A stretch of DNA of 64,000 nucleotides, from positions 1-64,000 of IMG/VR virus record IMGVR_UViG_3300045972_000807; one strand, 5' to 3'. The position numbers were made by a program, and so were the translations under genes. Below are positions 24,127 to 33,576 of this stretch, piece by piece. The notes under the pieces were generated by a model. That model was given only the letters and a program-made list of their open reading frames with translations. It searched no databases and had not been told where the DNA came from. Every line of letters begins with the position of its first letter. Within the stretch, counting starts at the first letter, position 1. Source of the stretch: a virus.

Positions 24127-27100
24127 GCTTTGCTCCTAACTAGGTTTTGCTCTTTCAACATTAAAAGGATCTGGCCCTTAACGTCGTCGTACGGTACGCC
24201 CAGGATAGGGTAGTTCTCGAATAGGTATTCGCGTTCTCCCTTGTCAAGCCAGCACCAGAAGATCTGCCTCATGGCTTCGTCCACATCATCGCAAAGCCCC
24301 ATAGCTTTTTGGTCTTCAAGGGACTTACGCATGATCTTGCCCAGTTCAGGGATCTCATAGTTCCATTTATAGACAGTGTCCTCGCGAGCACACAACTCTA
24401 ACTCTACCTCAGGCGCAGCCAGCATCTTGAATCCAAAATGCTTTTCATAGTAAGCCGCAGTGCCTAGCGTAGAGCTCCAGAGTCCAATTTGGATCTGAGG
24501 CAATACCAACTCATAGGGCGTAGAGTAATAAGAAGCATCGTGAACCAATCGACTGATACGGGAGAACGCTTTGTTACCTCCGAGTGGGCATTCCTCTAAT
24601 GCTTCCTGTACTCTTGGGCGCTTGCTATAGAGATACGTGTTGGTATAGCTTAGGTAACCGCTAACTACACCTACCTCAGACGCTATACCCTGAACCGGAG
24701 AGTTCTTAGCACGCCGACCAGCGTCACCGATCGACTTGCCCAGTTTGGTAACTGCGCGCCACAACCTACGGGGGCGACCAATTGGAGACATAACGCAGAA
24801 GTCTTTTTCGATCTGAGCCTTCATGCGAGCAAGCCATTGCATACCCTTAGGCATGTCTTTTTCCATCTTGGCCAAGATGGTTTCGGCTTGCTCTACAAAC
24901 GGATCAATGTCCATCGCAAGTTCTAAGTCTTCGAGAAGCTGTGCCGTGTCACCACCAGGTGGTACCGCCTTCAAAAGCTTCTTCAATTCAGCTATGCGGC
25001 TCTTCTGCAAATCTCGGCCAAGTGTCCTAGGTGACTTACCGTACACCACACCGAACACCACGCTCTTAACAGCCTCGCGCATCGGGTCTTTCTTCTCAAT
25101 CCACTTACCGAAGAACCGGAACACGTTTGCAATGTGCGCGTCGCCCTCCTTCTTTAGCCTCTCACGAATTTCATCCGTGGGATTGGCAATAAGTAAGCGT
25201 CGTAGGCGTAAGCCTGCATTGAAGGACTCTGCAATGGCCTTGTCGTATGCGACGTTGCCCCACATCCGAATCTCGTGAGCACTAAAGTCCCAACGGGGGC
25301 TAAGCGTATGCCTGCGGCTTATAAACATCCTCTTGATTAGTTTGGCTAACTTCCCACGGTTGGGAACGTTCTGCAAATTGGGATCAAAGGAGCTTAACCG
25401 GCCTGTAACCACGCCGAAGAAGTCGAATGAAGGTCGTAGGCATCCGTCTAGTTGCCCATCTTTGCTAGTCAGGATGGCGTCTCGCCAAGAACCCACGTAG
25501 GTACTCAGCAGTTTGCGGGCTTCACTGTACTCGGAAAGCAGCTGTGCTTCCTCATACGTGTCCTTGTACTCAGCCAAGAACGCTTTGTCCACTGAAGGTG
25601 TACCTGTGGGCGTAAACGATGTAGGCTTTAGCTTGAGAACCTGAAAGAACAATATCTCAAGATGCTTGGGCTTGATCTGAAAAGCCGATACGTCAGCACT
25701 TACCTTGAACAGCGTGTTGTTAGTGCGACCTGTGCTCTTGTTTAGAAGTTTTGTAGCATCAACTACCGACTCAAGGCTAAGCAGCTTGCGCTTCAATTGA
25801 GCCATAAGCGGAATCAGCTTGGAAACCTTAGGGTCCAAGAGTGACTCGCAATACTCCATGTCCACATAAGTACCGTACTCCTCCATCAGGGACAGAGTCT
25901 TACTGGTGATACCCATCTGGTGGATAACGTGCTTAATGAAGTGCGGGTAGAACGATACCAGTTGTCCCTTGTCATCGCGAACCTTAGTACGCTTGGCCTG
26001 AGCGCACTGACCCAGGTATAGGCCGAACGTAGCACACGGATCAAGAGCGCAATAGTCTTGTGCCCCCGTGTGTTCCATGATGTTGACCGCACTGATGGTG
26101 TCCCGTTGCTCCTTAGAGAACGGCATCGTGTAGTAACTGTCATTGCCGTAGAGGCAGAACATATTCCGCAAGTTGCCCATGCGGGGTTTAACCGGAGTAG
26201 ACTCTAGTCCGCGGAACGACGAGGTATTCAGGATACCCAAGTTTTCGTCTAGCAAATGCTCACCGGCTTGAACCTCGTACACATGATGGTGTACTGCTGG
26301 TATCTTTAATTTGGATCGCAGTATGCGAAGGTCGAACTTGCCGTTGAAGAACACAATACGCTTGAGCATCTCTGGTTTAGAGACAGCCCAGAACTTTCGT
26401 AGTTCCCGCTTGATGTATCTTTGTTCTTCAGCATCAAAGGGAGAGTTCTTGTGCTCGATCGGAAGGATGTAACCCTTCTCTGTGTCGAAGGCAATCTGGT
26501 ATGTCAGTATCTTGTTGCGGTAACTGCTCAGGTTGTTGGTTTCCAAGTCACAAGCAAACTCAGCAGCCTCACGCTGCTTCTCCATTAGCCTATCAAACTT
26601 CTCTATCGTGTCCACAATCACCGGCTTGGCCTTTATGCCAGCCAAGCTCTCAGGATTGTGCCCACGCACCAAGTTAGAGGCGTTACGTGCCACAAGATAC
26701 AGCAAGTCAGACAGAGACGCGTCCTTGTCGCTGTTGTCAGCCTTGTATAGCAGTTGGTCCAGCGGTAATGTCTGGCAATACTTGATACCTTCATGCTCTA
26801 CTGGGTTGCCCAGCATGTACCGCATGTACGGTAAGTGAGGCAACATCAATGAGCTACAACGGAAGCCACTCAGCAGTATCTTAGTGGGCTTCAGTTGATC
26901 GATTGTTTCTTTCCACGTAGCCGAGGAGAACACCGCAACCGCAAACGCGTGAGTGTTCTGGGCTTGTAGATTGTCTGTAAGGGCGTGGCCCAAGATGGCC
27001 TGTATAGAGTTGCCGGTGACGTTGACCACCATGTTTCTGCCGGAGCCCTCATCCGGAGACATTAGCTTGTGGTTATCGTGGTCTACCTTGTCGGCTTTTT

Positions 27101-27203
27101 CAATCAGAACTAAGAGTCGTTCCTTGGCCTTCTTCCATCCGGAAGTAACGACGGGCCCTAGCCGCTCACTAGATGAGAAATTGTTAAATTCAAGTTGTTC
27201 CAT
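24123..27203 (-). CDS. DNA polymerase I-like (family A) with 3'-5' exonuclease
   Basis: A 1026-residue replicative polymerase, longer than bacterial Pol I and without a 5'-3' nuclease domain. Exonuclease motifs are DLET (about 219), NGKFDLR and DYCALDP. Polymerase motifs are GRLSSFDPNLQNVPN, motif A WDFSAHEIR, motif B with Arg, Lys, Phe and Tyr in REAVKSVVFGVVYG, and motif C LVHDASYY. In motif C the usual Glu after the catalytic Asp (residue 889) is Ala. The extra length lies in the N-terminal ~215 residues and an insert between motifs A and B. No strong Shine-Dalgarno sequence precedes the ATG. It follows a double terminator, so it probably begins a transcription unit. Confidence 0.93.
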   Translation of the reverse strand: MEQLEFNNFSSSERLGPVVTSGWKKAKERLLVLIEKADKVDHDNHKLMSPDEGSGRNMVVNVTGNSIQAILGHALTDNLQAQNTHAFAVAVFSSATWKETIDQLKPTKILLSGFRCSSLMLPHLPYMRYMLGNPVEHEGIKYCQTLPLDQLLYKADNSDKDASLSDLLYLVARNASNLVRGHNPESLAGIKAKPVIVDTIEKFDRLMEKQREAAEFACDLETNNLSSYRNKILTYQIAFDTEKGYILPIEHKNSPFDAEEQRYIKRELRKFWAVSKPEMLKRIVFFNGKFDLRILRSKLKIPAVHHHVYEVQAGEHLLDENLGILNTSSFRGLESTPVKPRMGNLRNMFCLYGNDSYYTMPFSKEQRDTISAVNIMEHTGAQDYCALDPCATFGLYLGQCAQAKRTKVRDDKGQLVSFYPHFIKHVIHQMGITSKTLSLMEEYGTYVDMEYCESLLDPKVSKLIPLMAQLKRKLLSLESVVDATKLLNKSTGRTNNTLFKVSADVSAFQIKPKHLEILFFQVLKLKPTSFTPTGTPSVDKAFLAEYKDTYEEAQLLSEYSEARKLLSTYVGSWRDAILTSKDGQLDGCLRPSFDFFGVVTGRLSSFDPNLQNVPNRGKLAKLIKRMFISRRHTLSPRWDFSAHEIRMWGNVAYDKAIAESFNAGLRLRRLLIANPTDEIRERLKKEGDAHIANVFRFFGKWIEKKDPMREAVKSVVFGVVYGKSPRTLGRDLQKSRIAELKKLLKAVPPGGDTAQLLEDLELAMDIDPFVEQAETILAKMEKDMPKGMQWLARMKAQIEKDFCVMSPIGRPRRLWRAVTKLGKSIGDAGRRAKNSPVQGIASEVGVVSGYLSYTNTYLYSKRPRVQEALEECPLGGNKAFSRISRLVHDASYYSTPYELVLPQIQIGLWSSTLGTAAYYEKHFGFKMLAAPEVELELCAREDTVYKWNYEIPELGKIMRKSLEDQKAMGLCDDVDEAMRQIFWCWLDKGEREYLFENYPILGVPYDDVKGQILLMLKEQNLVRSKA

Positions 27204-27226
27204 TATCTACATTAAAAAGAACAAAG

Positions 27227-27264
27227 CAAAATGGACGGCTTAGTTGCCTAAGCCGTCCATTTTG
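27227..27264 (-). terminator. Terminator hairpin with 16-bp stem
   Basis: Bases 27227-27242 and 27249-27264 are perfect reverse complements with a 6-base loop. On the minus strand the stem is followed by CTTTGTTCTTTTT, a U-rich run. It is the second of two tandem hairpins between the 27.4 kb gene and the polymerase gene. Confidence 0.8.
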
Positions 27265-27272
27265 TTAAAAAG

Positions 27273-27300
27273 GGTAGCTGAGGGAATTCCCTCAGCTACC
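27273..27300 (-). terminator. Terminator hairpin, 28-base perfect palindrome
   Basis: A perfect 28-base palindrome (arms of 14 with GAATTC at the centre) followed on the minus strand by CTTTTT. It is the first hairpin met by transcription coming from the virion gene block at higher coordinates, and it isolates that block from the replication block. Confidence 0.8.
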
Positions 27301-27386
27301 AACTCTAATGTAGAGTCCCACCTAATATCCAACTACTGGATGGGTACGGCAGGAGCAACCGTCACTACACGAGAGGCATTTAAAAC

Positions 27387-27728
27387 CTATTCAAGTCCAA
27401 TATGCAGCTCACCTGGGCTGTTGAACTTGATCCGCATCGCTGCGAAGGTTTTGTTGAAAGACGTAATTGCCTTTACAGGTACCGTGTTGACGTCCCACAA
27501 GATTGATGCTTGAATCACAGGATCCTCATCGAGGGCCTGTGACGTTGGGCTCAAGGTGAAAGACACTTCAACAGCTACGTTAGCCTGAAAAGCCAAGTTA
27601 CGAACGTGTCGCGCAAGCTTGCCGAAGCCAGATGCCGACAAGAAAATTACGCCAGGCGCACTAGCGTAGACGTGTGTGGTAAGCGTGTTGTTTACGTCGT
27701 CCGGAAACGATCTTACGTTAATGGCCAT
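27387..27728 (-). CDS. Hypothetical protein, probably structural
   Basis: A 113-residue beta-rich protein that resembles a small virion protein in composition (many Val, Thr, Ser, Ala; no Cys). No family recognised. It is the last gene of the large minus-strand virion block and is followed by the double terminator. Confidence 0.6.
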   Translation of the reverse strand: MAINVRSFPDDVNNTLTTHVYASAPGVIFLSASGFGKLARHVRNLAFQANVAVEVSFTLSPTSQALDEDPVIQASILWDVNTVPVKAITSFNKTFAAMRIKFNSPGELHIGLE

Positions 27729-27734
27729 GGGCTG

Positions 27735-28199
27735 TTACTCTTGTGTTGCGGGTTCTTTGGCGGCCAAGGCAGCCGCGTCAGCTGCAGCTTGGTCAGCGGC
27801 GGCGGCATCGGAAGCAGCTTTGTCCGAGGCGGCCTGCGCTTCAGCCGCAGCAGCTTCTTCAGCTGCCTTAGCTTCCTCAGCAGCCTTAGCGGCGGCCGCT
27901 TGCTCAGCAGCCAAGGCGTCAGCAGCGGCCTTGGCAGCTTTGTTTGCCTCAAATGACGCTGATTCCTGAGCAGCAGCCTCGTCGCCCAGGATTACCCGAA
28001 TGTGCTCGATAACGTGGGCACTGACCAGCTCCACGTTATCGAGAACGCGCAAGAGCCAAACTTTGGACTCGCCGGTCTTGTGGTGCACTTCTTCTACAAA
28101 GGCATTGAACTCGGCTTGGGTAAGTGCCTCGGCGTCCGATACGGTTTTGCCGATCTTGACCAGGTAAGCACGAACTACTTCAGTAGATATATCCAGCAT
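27735..28199 (-). CDS. Hypothetical protein with long Ala-rich helical tail
   Basis: A 154-residue protein. Residues 1-75 form a small helical domain. Residues ~75-150 are an Ala/Glu/Asp/Lys-rich low-complexity helix with repeated AAEEA and AAADAA units, likely a coiled coil or rod. It lies just after the giant helicase gene. The function is unknown; such tails occur in scaffold-like and structural phage proteins. Confidence 0.6.
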   Translation of the reverse strand: MLDISTEVVRAYLVKIGKTVSDAEALTQAEFNAFVEEVHHKTGESKVWLLRVLDNVELVSAHVIEHIRVILGDEAAAQESASFEANKAAKAAADALAAEQAAAAKAAEEAKAAEEAAAAEAQAASDKAASDAAAADQAAADAAALAAKEPATQE

Positions 28200-28211
28200 T
28201 TAATTTACTCC

Positions 28212-31200
28212 TTATTGACCAAAAAATTGTTCCATCGACTTCTTAGTAGCCTTTGGAATCTCGCGGCGCAGGGCGCCGAAGCTCTTGTGCAGTTCAGCTT
28301 CGTTGGTAAGCACCAGTCCTGACGCGTCCAACTTCTTCAGGAAGGCCACAGCCTCCATTGGAGAGTTGAAGTAACGAGTTAACTGCGGCTTAGCTACATA
28401 AAACTTAACACCTGAGACCTGAACGTTGCGAACTGCTGTAGTGTTACCTTTGTTGCCCATGGATGGCAGACGCAAGTACACCACACCGTTTTCCGTCGAG
28501 ATGAAGGCGTTAACCATCTTCTTATCGGGGTTAGGCTTATGCGTCAACAGATAGAAGTTCTTCTGCTGAGTAGCGTTTGCCATACCAAACAACGACGTAG
28601 CGTTTGCTCGCATGCCCAGCCACTTCGTGTAGAAGTTAGCAAGCAGTTCGCTTTGCTGTTTAGGCATCGTGTAACCGGATGCCTGCAGCTTCTTAAAGAA
28701 GCGCAGCATTGTCTGAGGGTTCAGAAGCTTGGCGTAGTAGTTCGGTGGCGTAGGAACAAACTTCATTGCCTCCAAAATCTTAGCCGTCTTCTTATCCGAA
28801 GCTGGGTCCTTGAAGGTCAAGCCGATGATATCGTTGTTGACCAGCAGGTCCAATGCCACGTAAGCGTGCTTGTCCACTGTTTCCTGTTCGACGACTTCCT
28901 TGATGACCTTCTTGGAAGGCATAACCTTCTTAACGTCAGGCACATCGATCGGTGTGTCGATTGGGATGCTACCTGACATTTTTGCCAGGGCACCGCGAAC
29001 GTCACGACCAGAAGTTTGAGGCTTGGTGATAACGAAAGTGCTCAGGATAGAAGCGTAAACCACTTCACCCGTAGAGAGCTTGACACGGACTTTGCCCACA
29101 CGGAACTTAGCACCGGTGATCTCGCCTTCACCTGCGTCGATGTGAACCTTTAGGCCCAACACCTTGCCCATGAACTCACGGCGCTTGGTCAAGGCAGCAT
29201 CTTCTGCCTCGTCACCTGTAGAGACTGGGTTTTCGTCTTCCTCGCTCTCGCTTTCATCGCTCTCCACAGCCACTTCGTTCAACTGCAGGTACTGGTCAAG
29301 GCGAACCAAGCCCAGCTGATCCGCACCGTACAGGTTCAAGCCCGGCACGTAGGGAATCCGGCGCATGATAGCGCTACCCGGCAGGTCAGCACCCTTTTCC
29401 AGCTTAACCATCTTCAATCGGCCAGCAGGGTCGAGCAGGTGCTTGTTCTGATTACGGAAGGTATCGTAGTCATCCTTCTCGCACATCAAGAACTTACGAT
29501 ACATACCGTCAGGTCCGAGGTACGGCGCCAGTGCTTCCTTGGTGTTGTTCTCGCGGATGTTATCCAGCGAAAGATTGAACAGTTCAGGAACTTCCAAGTC
29601 CGTGTATGCTGGGTTAGCAGCTTCTTCCACAGAGGCAATACGCACCTTCTTGGTCAACAGGTAGGCAACCTTCGTAATGTCGATGGTACCTGAGCACAAG
29701 ATCCAGTCGTAGTAGGTAGCGGGACGAGTCTCAGTGGCCTTCACGTTAGGACGGCCAATACGCGAGTTACCTTGCTCCAGAGCGCCAGGGCTCATAACCG
29801 TTTCGCAACGGATAAGGCGCGAGCAGAACTGGAGATTCAAACCGGTGTCCATACTCTGCGACACACCAATCATCATGTCCTTTTCAGGATTGGTCGCAAA
29901 TTCAGCGCCACATGCTTCCTTCTGGCCGGCCGTGTATGCAATAGTGCGAGCCTTCACATCAGCAGGAAGTGCGTTGTAGAGCTCTTCGGCGGAAGCTGTC
30001 TGGTTGGTGAACACCAGAATCTTGCCTGGGATCTTGGCGCCTGTATGCTCGCGGAAGATCTTGACCAACTCAGCTACCTTAGGCGAATTGCGGTCATCGC
30101 CTTGCAACGATGCGCCCAGTTTATCCCGCGAAGGAGCCACAAGGAACTGCTCCAGGCGAGCCAAGTAAGGACGCAGCAGTTCGTCAAGTCCACCGGACAT
30201 TTCAGACGTTTGATCTTCATCGTCCAATTCGTCCAAGGTTTCTTCGCGTTCTTTGCTGTCCATGTTGGAGAACTGGCCCACGCCCAGCAACTTAGCCAAG
30301 TCCTTGTTCTTTTCAGCGGCCTTCATCAGCTCTTGAATAGAGATATTCAAGATGGAGTCGTACACTTCTTTCTGAGCATGGCTCATTTCCACAAAGTGAT
30401 CCATGGACTCAATACGCGGTGGCAACACAGCAGCCCACTCTTTACGCTTCACGGAAACGTAGCGGCAATTGTCTTTCAGCTTACGCAAGATGTCCAGTTC
30501 AGCTCCGGGCTTCATCTGACGAATCTTGCCAGGTGTGCCGTTGGCGCTGTACTGGGTGTTGAAGTTTTCAACTGAGCCGAACACCGTAGGATCCAACAAA
30601 GAGAACTGGCCTGCGATGTCGGAAGGACTATTGTCCATGAACGTACCCGAGGCAAGACGCTTCTTGGGAATGTCAATCACCAGTGTTGAAATGGCTTGCG
30701 TCTGAGTAGCGCTGGGGTTCTTGACCTTGTGCGACTCGTCCAGGGCAGCGTACTGGAAGTTAAACTGCCGTAGGAATTCGACCACCCGGAATACTTGCGT
30801 AGACGATGTACCGTAGCCGATGTTGAGGGTCTTGCTACCTTTTGCCAAGTTGTAGTCAGCAATAACGATAGTGTTGATTGGCGCAGCCTCAATCATCTTT
30901 TCTAGGCCGGCGTAGCCAATGTTCTTCAGCGTGTAGTGGTTAACCGCTACCACGTTGACCTTACCGTTGGTGAAGTAAGTGAACTCTTGGACGTACTGAG
31001 AGACCAAGTGAGCTGGGCAAAGAACCAGGAAAGGTCCTTTAACGCCTTGAGCCATTTCCTTCAGGATGTCAGTAACGATGATAGCGGTCTTACCGCCACC
31101 GGCCTGCACAGCCAAGATAGCGTTATCCGGGCTATCACGCAGCATGTTACCAACGTTGTGCTGGTGAGGCATCAAGCCGCGTGCATCTGCCATGTAGGGC

Positions 31201-32822
31201 AAAGCAGGTGCTTGGTACGCGGTGTCGATAGGCGCAGCCATGTACTTAGCACGAGCTTGACGATCAGCCTCGATGATCTGCATATGCTGACCAGCGTACT
31301 CGGTGAACACAATACAGGCAGCCAGGAAGCTGGAGATCGTCAACACGGAGTAGATAGCAAAGTAAGCGTCTTCGTTCTTCTTGATGTCAGTAACCAGCTT
31401 GGCCACAGTATCGCAGAAGTGTTGGAACTGAAGCAGTTCCTTTTCCTTTGCTTCCCACTGAGGATTCGTCTTGCATTCCTTCCACATCTTAGCCAACTCG
31501 TAGACGTGGTAGAGTGCAAACTCGGCCAGGAGCGTGCCTTCGTAGTCGGGGTTCAGGTTCAACAGGCGAAGGCCATCGGATACAAACATCGCCAAAGACG
31601 AGAACGAACTGCCGCCTACCTTGCCCGACAAGGAGGAAACACGGGTCATGAAGTTCTGCAGCTTGTCATTGCCCATCATGGGGCTCATGATGAAGCCACG
31701 AATCTGGGTAACGTTCAAAGGCTGGGCGCGTGACAGGTCACGGATTTCCAGATTGCCTTCACCGTTAACATAGCTCCACTTCTTGTTGACCCAGTCAATC
31801 AAGACGTTTTGCATACCTGGAAGCTTCTTGACCTTGTCTTCATAAGCCTGGCTCATTGAGCCGTCAGGGTTCAGGAGCTCGGTAGCCATCGCAATGTCGT
31901 AACGGCTAATGTTGTTGACTTCCTTGGGAAGATACAGCAACGTAGCGTCAGTGTCGATCAGGATGCCGTCCTTGTTGGTACGAGGCTCACCGCCGACAGG
32001 GATAGTAGCCGCGATGTCGGCGAGGGGCTTGGTTGTCTTGGGCAGGTCAATAGACGCGTTGGTGCGGCCTTGAGCCCAGGTACGGACAAGGCCGTACAGG
32101 TCAATCACACGGACGTTATCGAAGTCAGTGTTGCACAGGTAGGCTACTTGCTCGCGGTTCAGAGTAACCTCAATGAACAGGCGATACATCGAGCCAGACT
32201 GGACAATACGGAACTTGCCGTGCAGGGCGCGCAAGATGTTGGCGTCTTTGCCTTCAACGTAGGCGAACTTCAGAGCGTCGGTAGAGACTTCTTTCTCTTC
32301 AACCGTAATGGAGTTGTTGGTAAAGAACTGAGTGGCCGCGTCCTGCGACGTAGACACAGCGCCCATCATCCGAGCCATGTCGGTGGTGAACGAAATAACG
32401 GGGATGGAAACCTCGGCGCCTGTTGCTGTAAGGGTAACCTTAGCAAACTTGGCAGCACCCAGAGATTCCGTAACAGCCTTGGAGATAACGGGCAGCATTT
32501 GACGATGCTGCTTCATTACCTTTTTGAGGTTGTTAAACGGGAATTCAGGCTTGAGGACTTCGGTTGTCACCGCGCTCCACAGCTGGACATCGCGCCAGCT
32601 TTTGGAACCCATCTTGAACAGCGCAATAAGGCTGGTAACGTTGGACTTTGCCAGCGGGTAAACCTTGGTGTCCAACAGATTGGACATAGGACGCTTAGGC
32701 TTGCCTGAGCCGTTGAACAGAGATAGCACAACGCCAGTGCGGGCTAACGCAGGGCCGGCCTCTACCGTGTGTGCCATCATGTTGACGGCAGGCTTTTTGA
32801 AAAGGTTTAGTGCTGTAATCAT
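28212..32822 (-). CDS. Giant SNF2-type (superfamily 2) helicase/ATPase
   Basis: A 1536-residue protein. A ~550-residue N-terminal region without recognised domains precedes an SF2 core: Walker A VQAGGGKTA (about 570-578), DESH (about 695), then the second lobe with FTNQTASAEELYNAL, VSQSMDTGLNL and QGNSRIGR (about 1010-1020), ending in further ~500 unassigned residues. This layout fits SNF2-like DNA translocases. It is embedded in a block of probable virion genes and not with the replication genes, so it may be packaged and injected, like the large DNA-acting proteins of P1. It lacks a Shine-Dalgarno sequence and starts 5 bases after the previous stop. Confidence 0.85.
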   Translation of the reverse strand: MITALNLFKKPAVNMMAHTVEAGPALARTGVVLSLFNGSGKPKRPMSNLLDTKVYPLAKSNVTSLIALFKMGSKSWRDVQLWSAVTTEVLKPEFPFNNLKKVMKQHRQMLPVISKAVTESLGAAKFAKVTLTATGAEVSIPVISFTTDMARMMGAVSTSQDAATQFFTNNSITVEEKEVSTDALKFAYVEGKDANILRALHGKFRIVQSGSMYRLFIEVTLNREQVAYLCNTDFDNVRVIDLYGLVRTWAQGRTNASIDLPKTTKPLADIAATIPVGGEPRTNKDGILIDTDATLLYLPKEVNNISRYDIAMATELLNPDGSMSQAYEDKVKKLPGMQNVLIDWVNKKWSYVNGEGNLEIRDLSRAQPLNVTQIRGFIMSPMMGNDKLQNFMTRVSSLSGKVGGSSFSSLAMFVSDGLRLLNLNPDYEGTLLAEFALYHVYELAKMWKECKTNPQWEAKEKELLQFQHFCDTVAKLVTDIKKNEDAYFAIYSVLTISSFLAACIVFTEYAGQHMQIIEADRQARAKYMAAPIDTAYQAPALPYMADARGLMPHQHNVGNMLRDSPDNAILAVQAGGGKTAIIVTDILKEMAQGVKGPFLVLCPAHLVSQYVQEFTYFTNGKVNVVAVNHYTLKNIGYAGLEKMIEAAPINTIVIADYNLAKGSKTLNIGYGTSSTQVFRVVEFLRQFNFQYAALDESHKVKNPSATQTQAISTLVIDIPKKRLASGTFMDNSPSDIAGQFSLLDPTVFGSVENFNTQYSANGTPGKIRQMKPGAELDILRKLKDNCRYVSVKRKEWAAVLPPRIESMDHFVEMSHAQKEVYDSILNISIQELMKAAEKNKDLAKLLGVGQFSNMDSKEREETLDELDDEDQTSEMSGGLDELLRPYLARLEQFLVAPSRDKLGASLQGDDRNSPKVAELVKIFREHTGAKIPGKILVFTNQTASAEELYNALPADVKARTIAYTAGQKEACGAEFATNPEKDMMIGVSQSMDTGLNLQFCSRLIRCETVMSPGALEQGNSRIGRPNVKATETRPATYYDWILCSGTIDITKVAYLLTKKVRIASVEEAANPAYTDLEVPELFNLSLDNIRENNTKEALAPYLGPDGMYRKFLMCEKDDYDTFRNQNKHLLDPAGRLKMVKLEKGADLPGSAIMRRIPYVPGLNLYGADQLGLVRLDQYLQLNEVAVESDESESEEDENPVSTGDEAEDAALTKRREFMGKVLGLKVHIDAGEGEITGAKFRVGKVRVKLSTGEVVYASILSTFVITKPQTSGRDVRGALAKMSGSIPIDTPIDVPDVKKVMPSKKVIKEVVEQETVDKHAYVALDLLVNNDIIGLTFKDPASDKKTAKILEAMKFVPTPPNYYAKLLNPQTMLRFFKKLQASGYTMPKQQSELLANFYTKWLGMRANATSLFGMANATQQKNFYLLTHKPNPDKKMVNAFISTENGVVYLRLPSMGNKGNTTAVRNVQVSGVKFYVAKPQLTRYFNSPMEAVAFLKKLDASGLVLTNEAELHKSFGALRREIPKATKKSMEQFFGQ

Positions 32823-32827
32823 AGGAG

Positions 32828-33529
32828 TTAGAACAGTTTTTTAACGCCGTTAAAAGGGTACTTGCGAACCATTGGTGTCCAGATCTTTGTCTCAATGTGC
32901 TTTGCGAGCGCCTTATGAGTTTTCTTTCCGGAGACGATGGGCAGGGAGTGGCAGTAGATACTGAGGACTACAGTCGCTGCTGAACTTCCTATAAAATTGA
33001 TCACTATTGACGTTGCCGCGTTGATCTCTTTCTTGTATGATCTTTCTTCTATCTTGGTGAAGCCAGGTAGCGGATTACCTAATAGCCACTTCTCAAGCGT
33101 GGGATCCTCATTCGCCTTTAGGCGCGCGGTATTCACCACATGAAAGTTACGCTCAGCCTGGCCGGCGACTGCGGCCGTCCGGGTGGCTGAGGAGATCGTG
33201 AAGAACTTGAAGAGCTCTGTGTCGTTGCAGTATTTAACTGCCTTGACTCGATTGGATTTTAACCAATCCTCGATGCCCTTATTCACAGCCTTGGCGTTAG
33301 CATGATCGAACGGGTCAATGTCAGCATCCTTGCAGATCGAAAGGAACTGGCGAATGGTTTTCATCCAGGTATCCAGGGTATCGGTTCCCTGCGGAGTCTT
33401 TTCCAGAGCCTTCACCCAGTGCTTGAGTGCTTTATGGTTATAGGCTTTGGGGTACCTGGATACGGTTGGATTCAAGTGGCCGTCCACGCCAAGCAGTGTT
33501 AGACTTTCATTTGCGATTTTTGCTACCAT
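32828..33529 (-). CDS. Hypothetical protein
   Basis: A 233-residue basic, mainly helical protein. A hydrophobic stretch near residues 170-195 (INAATSIVINFIGSSAATVV) could be a membrane or buried helix. It sits 5 bases upstream of the giant helicase start and is probably translated with it. No family recognised. Confidence 0.65.
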   Translation of the reverse strand: MVAKIANESLTLLGVDGHLNPTVSRYPKAYNHKALKHWVKALEKTPQGTDTLDTWMKTIRQFLSICKDADIDPFDHANAKAVNKGIEDWLKSNRVKAVKYCNDTELFKFFTISSATRTAAVAGQAERNFHVVNTARLKANEDPTLEKWLLGNPLPGFTKIEERSYKKEINAATSIVINFIGSSAATVVLSIYCHSLPIVSGKKTHKALAKHIETKIWTPMVRKYPFNGVKKLF

Positions 33530-33576
33530 GGCAGTTCTCTTTGTGCTTGTTGGAATGTGTATTAAAAGGTTTCAGG

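Larger units (their letters stand above)
27206..27314. repeat. 9-bp inverted repeat bracketing the double terminator
   Basis: TCTACATTA (27206-27214) and TAATGTAGA (27306-27314) are exact reverse complements on either side of the two terminator hairpins. The right arm also lies inside a small ACTCTA-ATG-TAGAGT hairpin (27302-27316). The bases from 27315 to 27386 show nothing else. Confidence 0.6.

Noticed and set aside
24823-25278. Plus-strand Ser/Arg-rich frame opposite the polymerase gene
   Set aside because: Antisense to intact polymerase motifs, with no start signal.
29772-31733. Two long plus-strand frames (about 265 codons each)
   Set aside because: Both lie opposite the conserved helicase motifs of the SNF2 gene; they are shadows of biased codon use.
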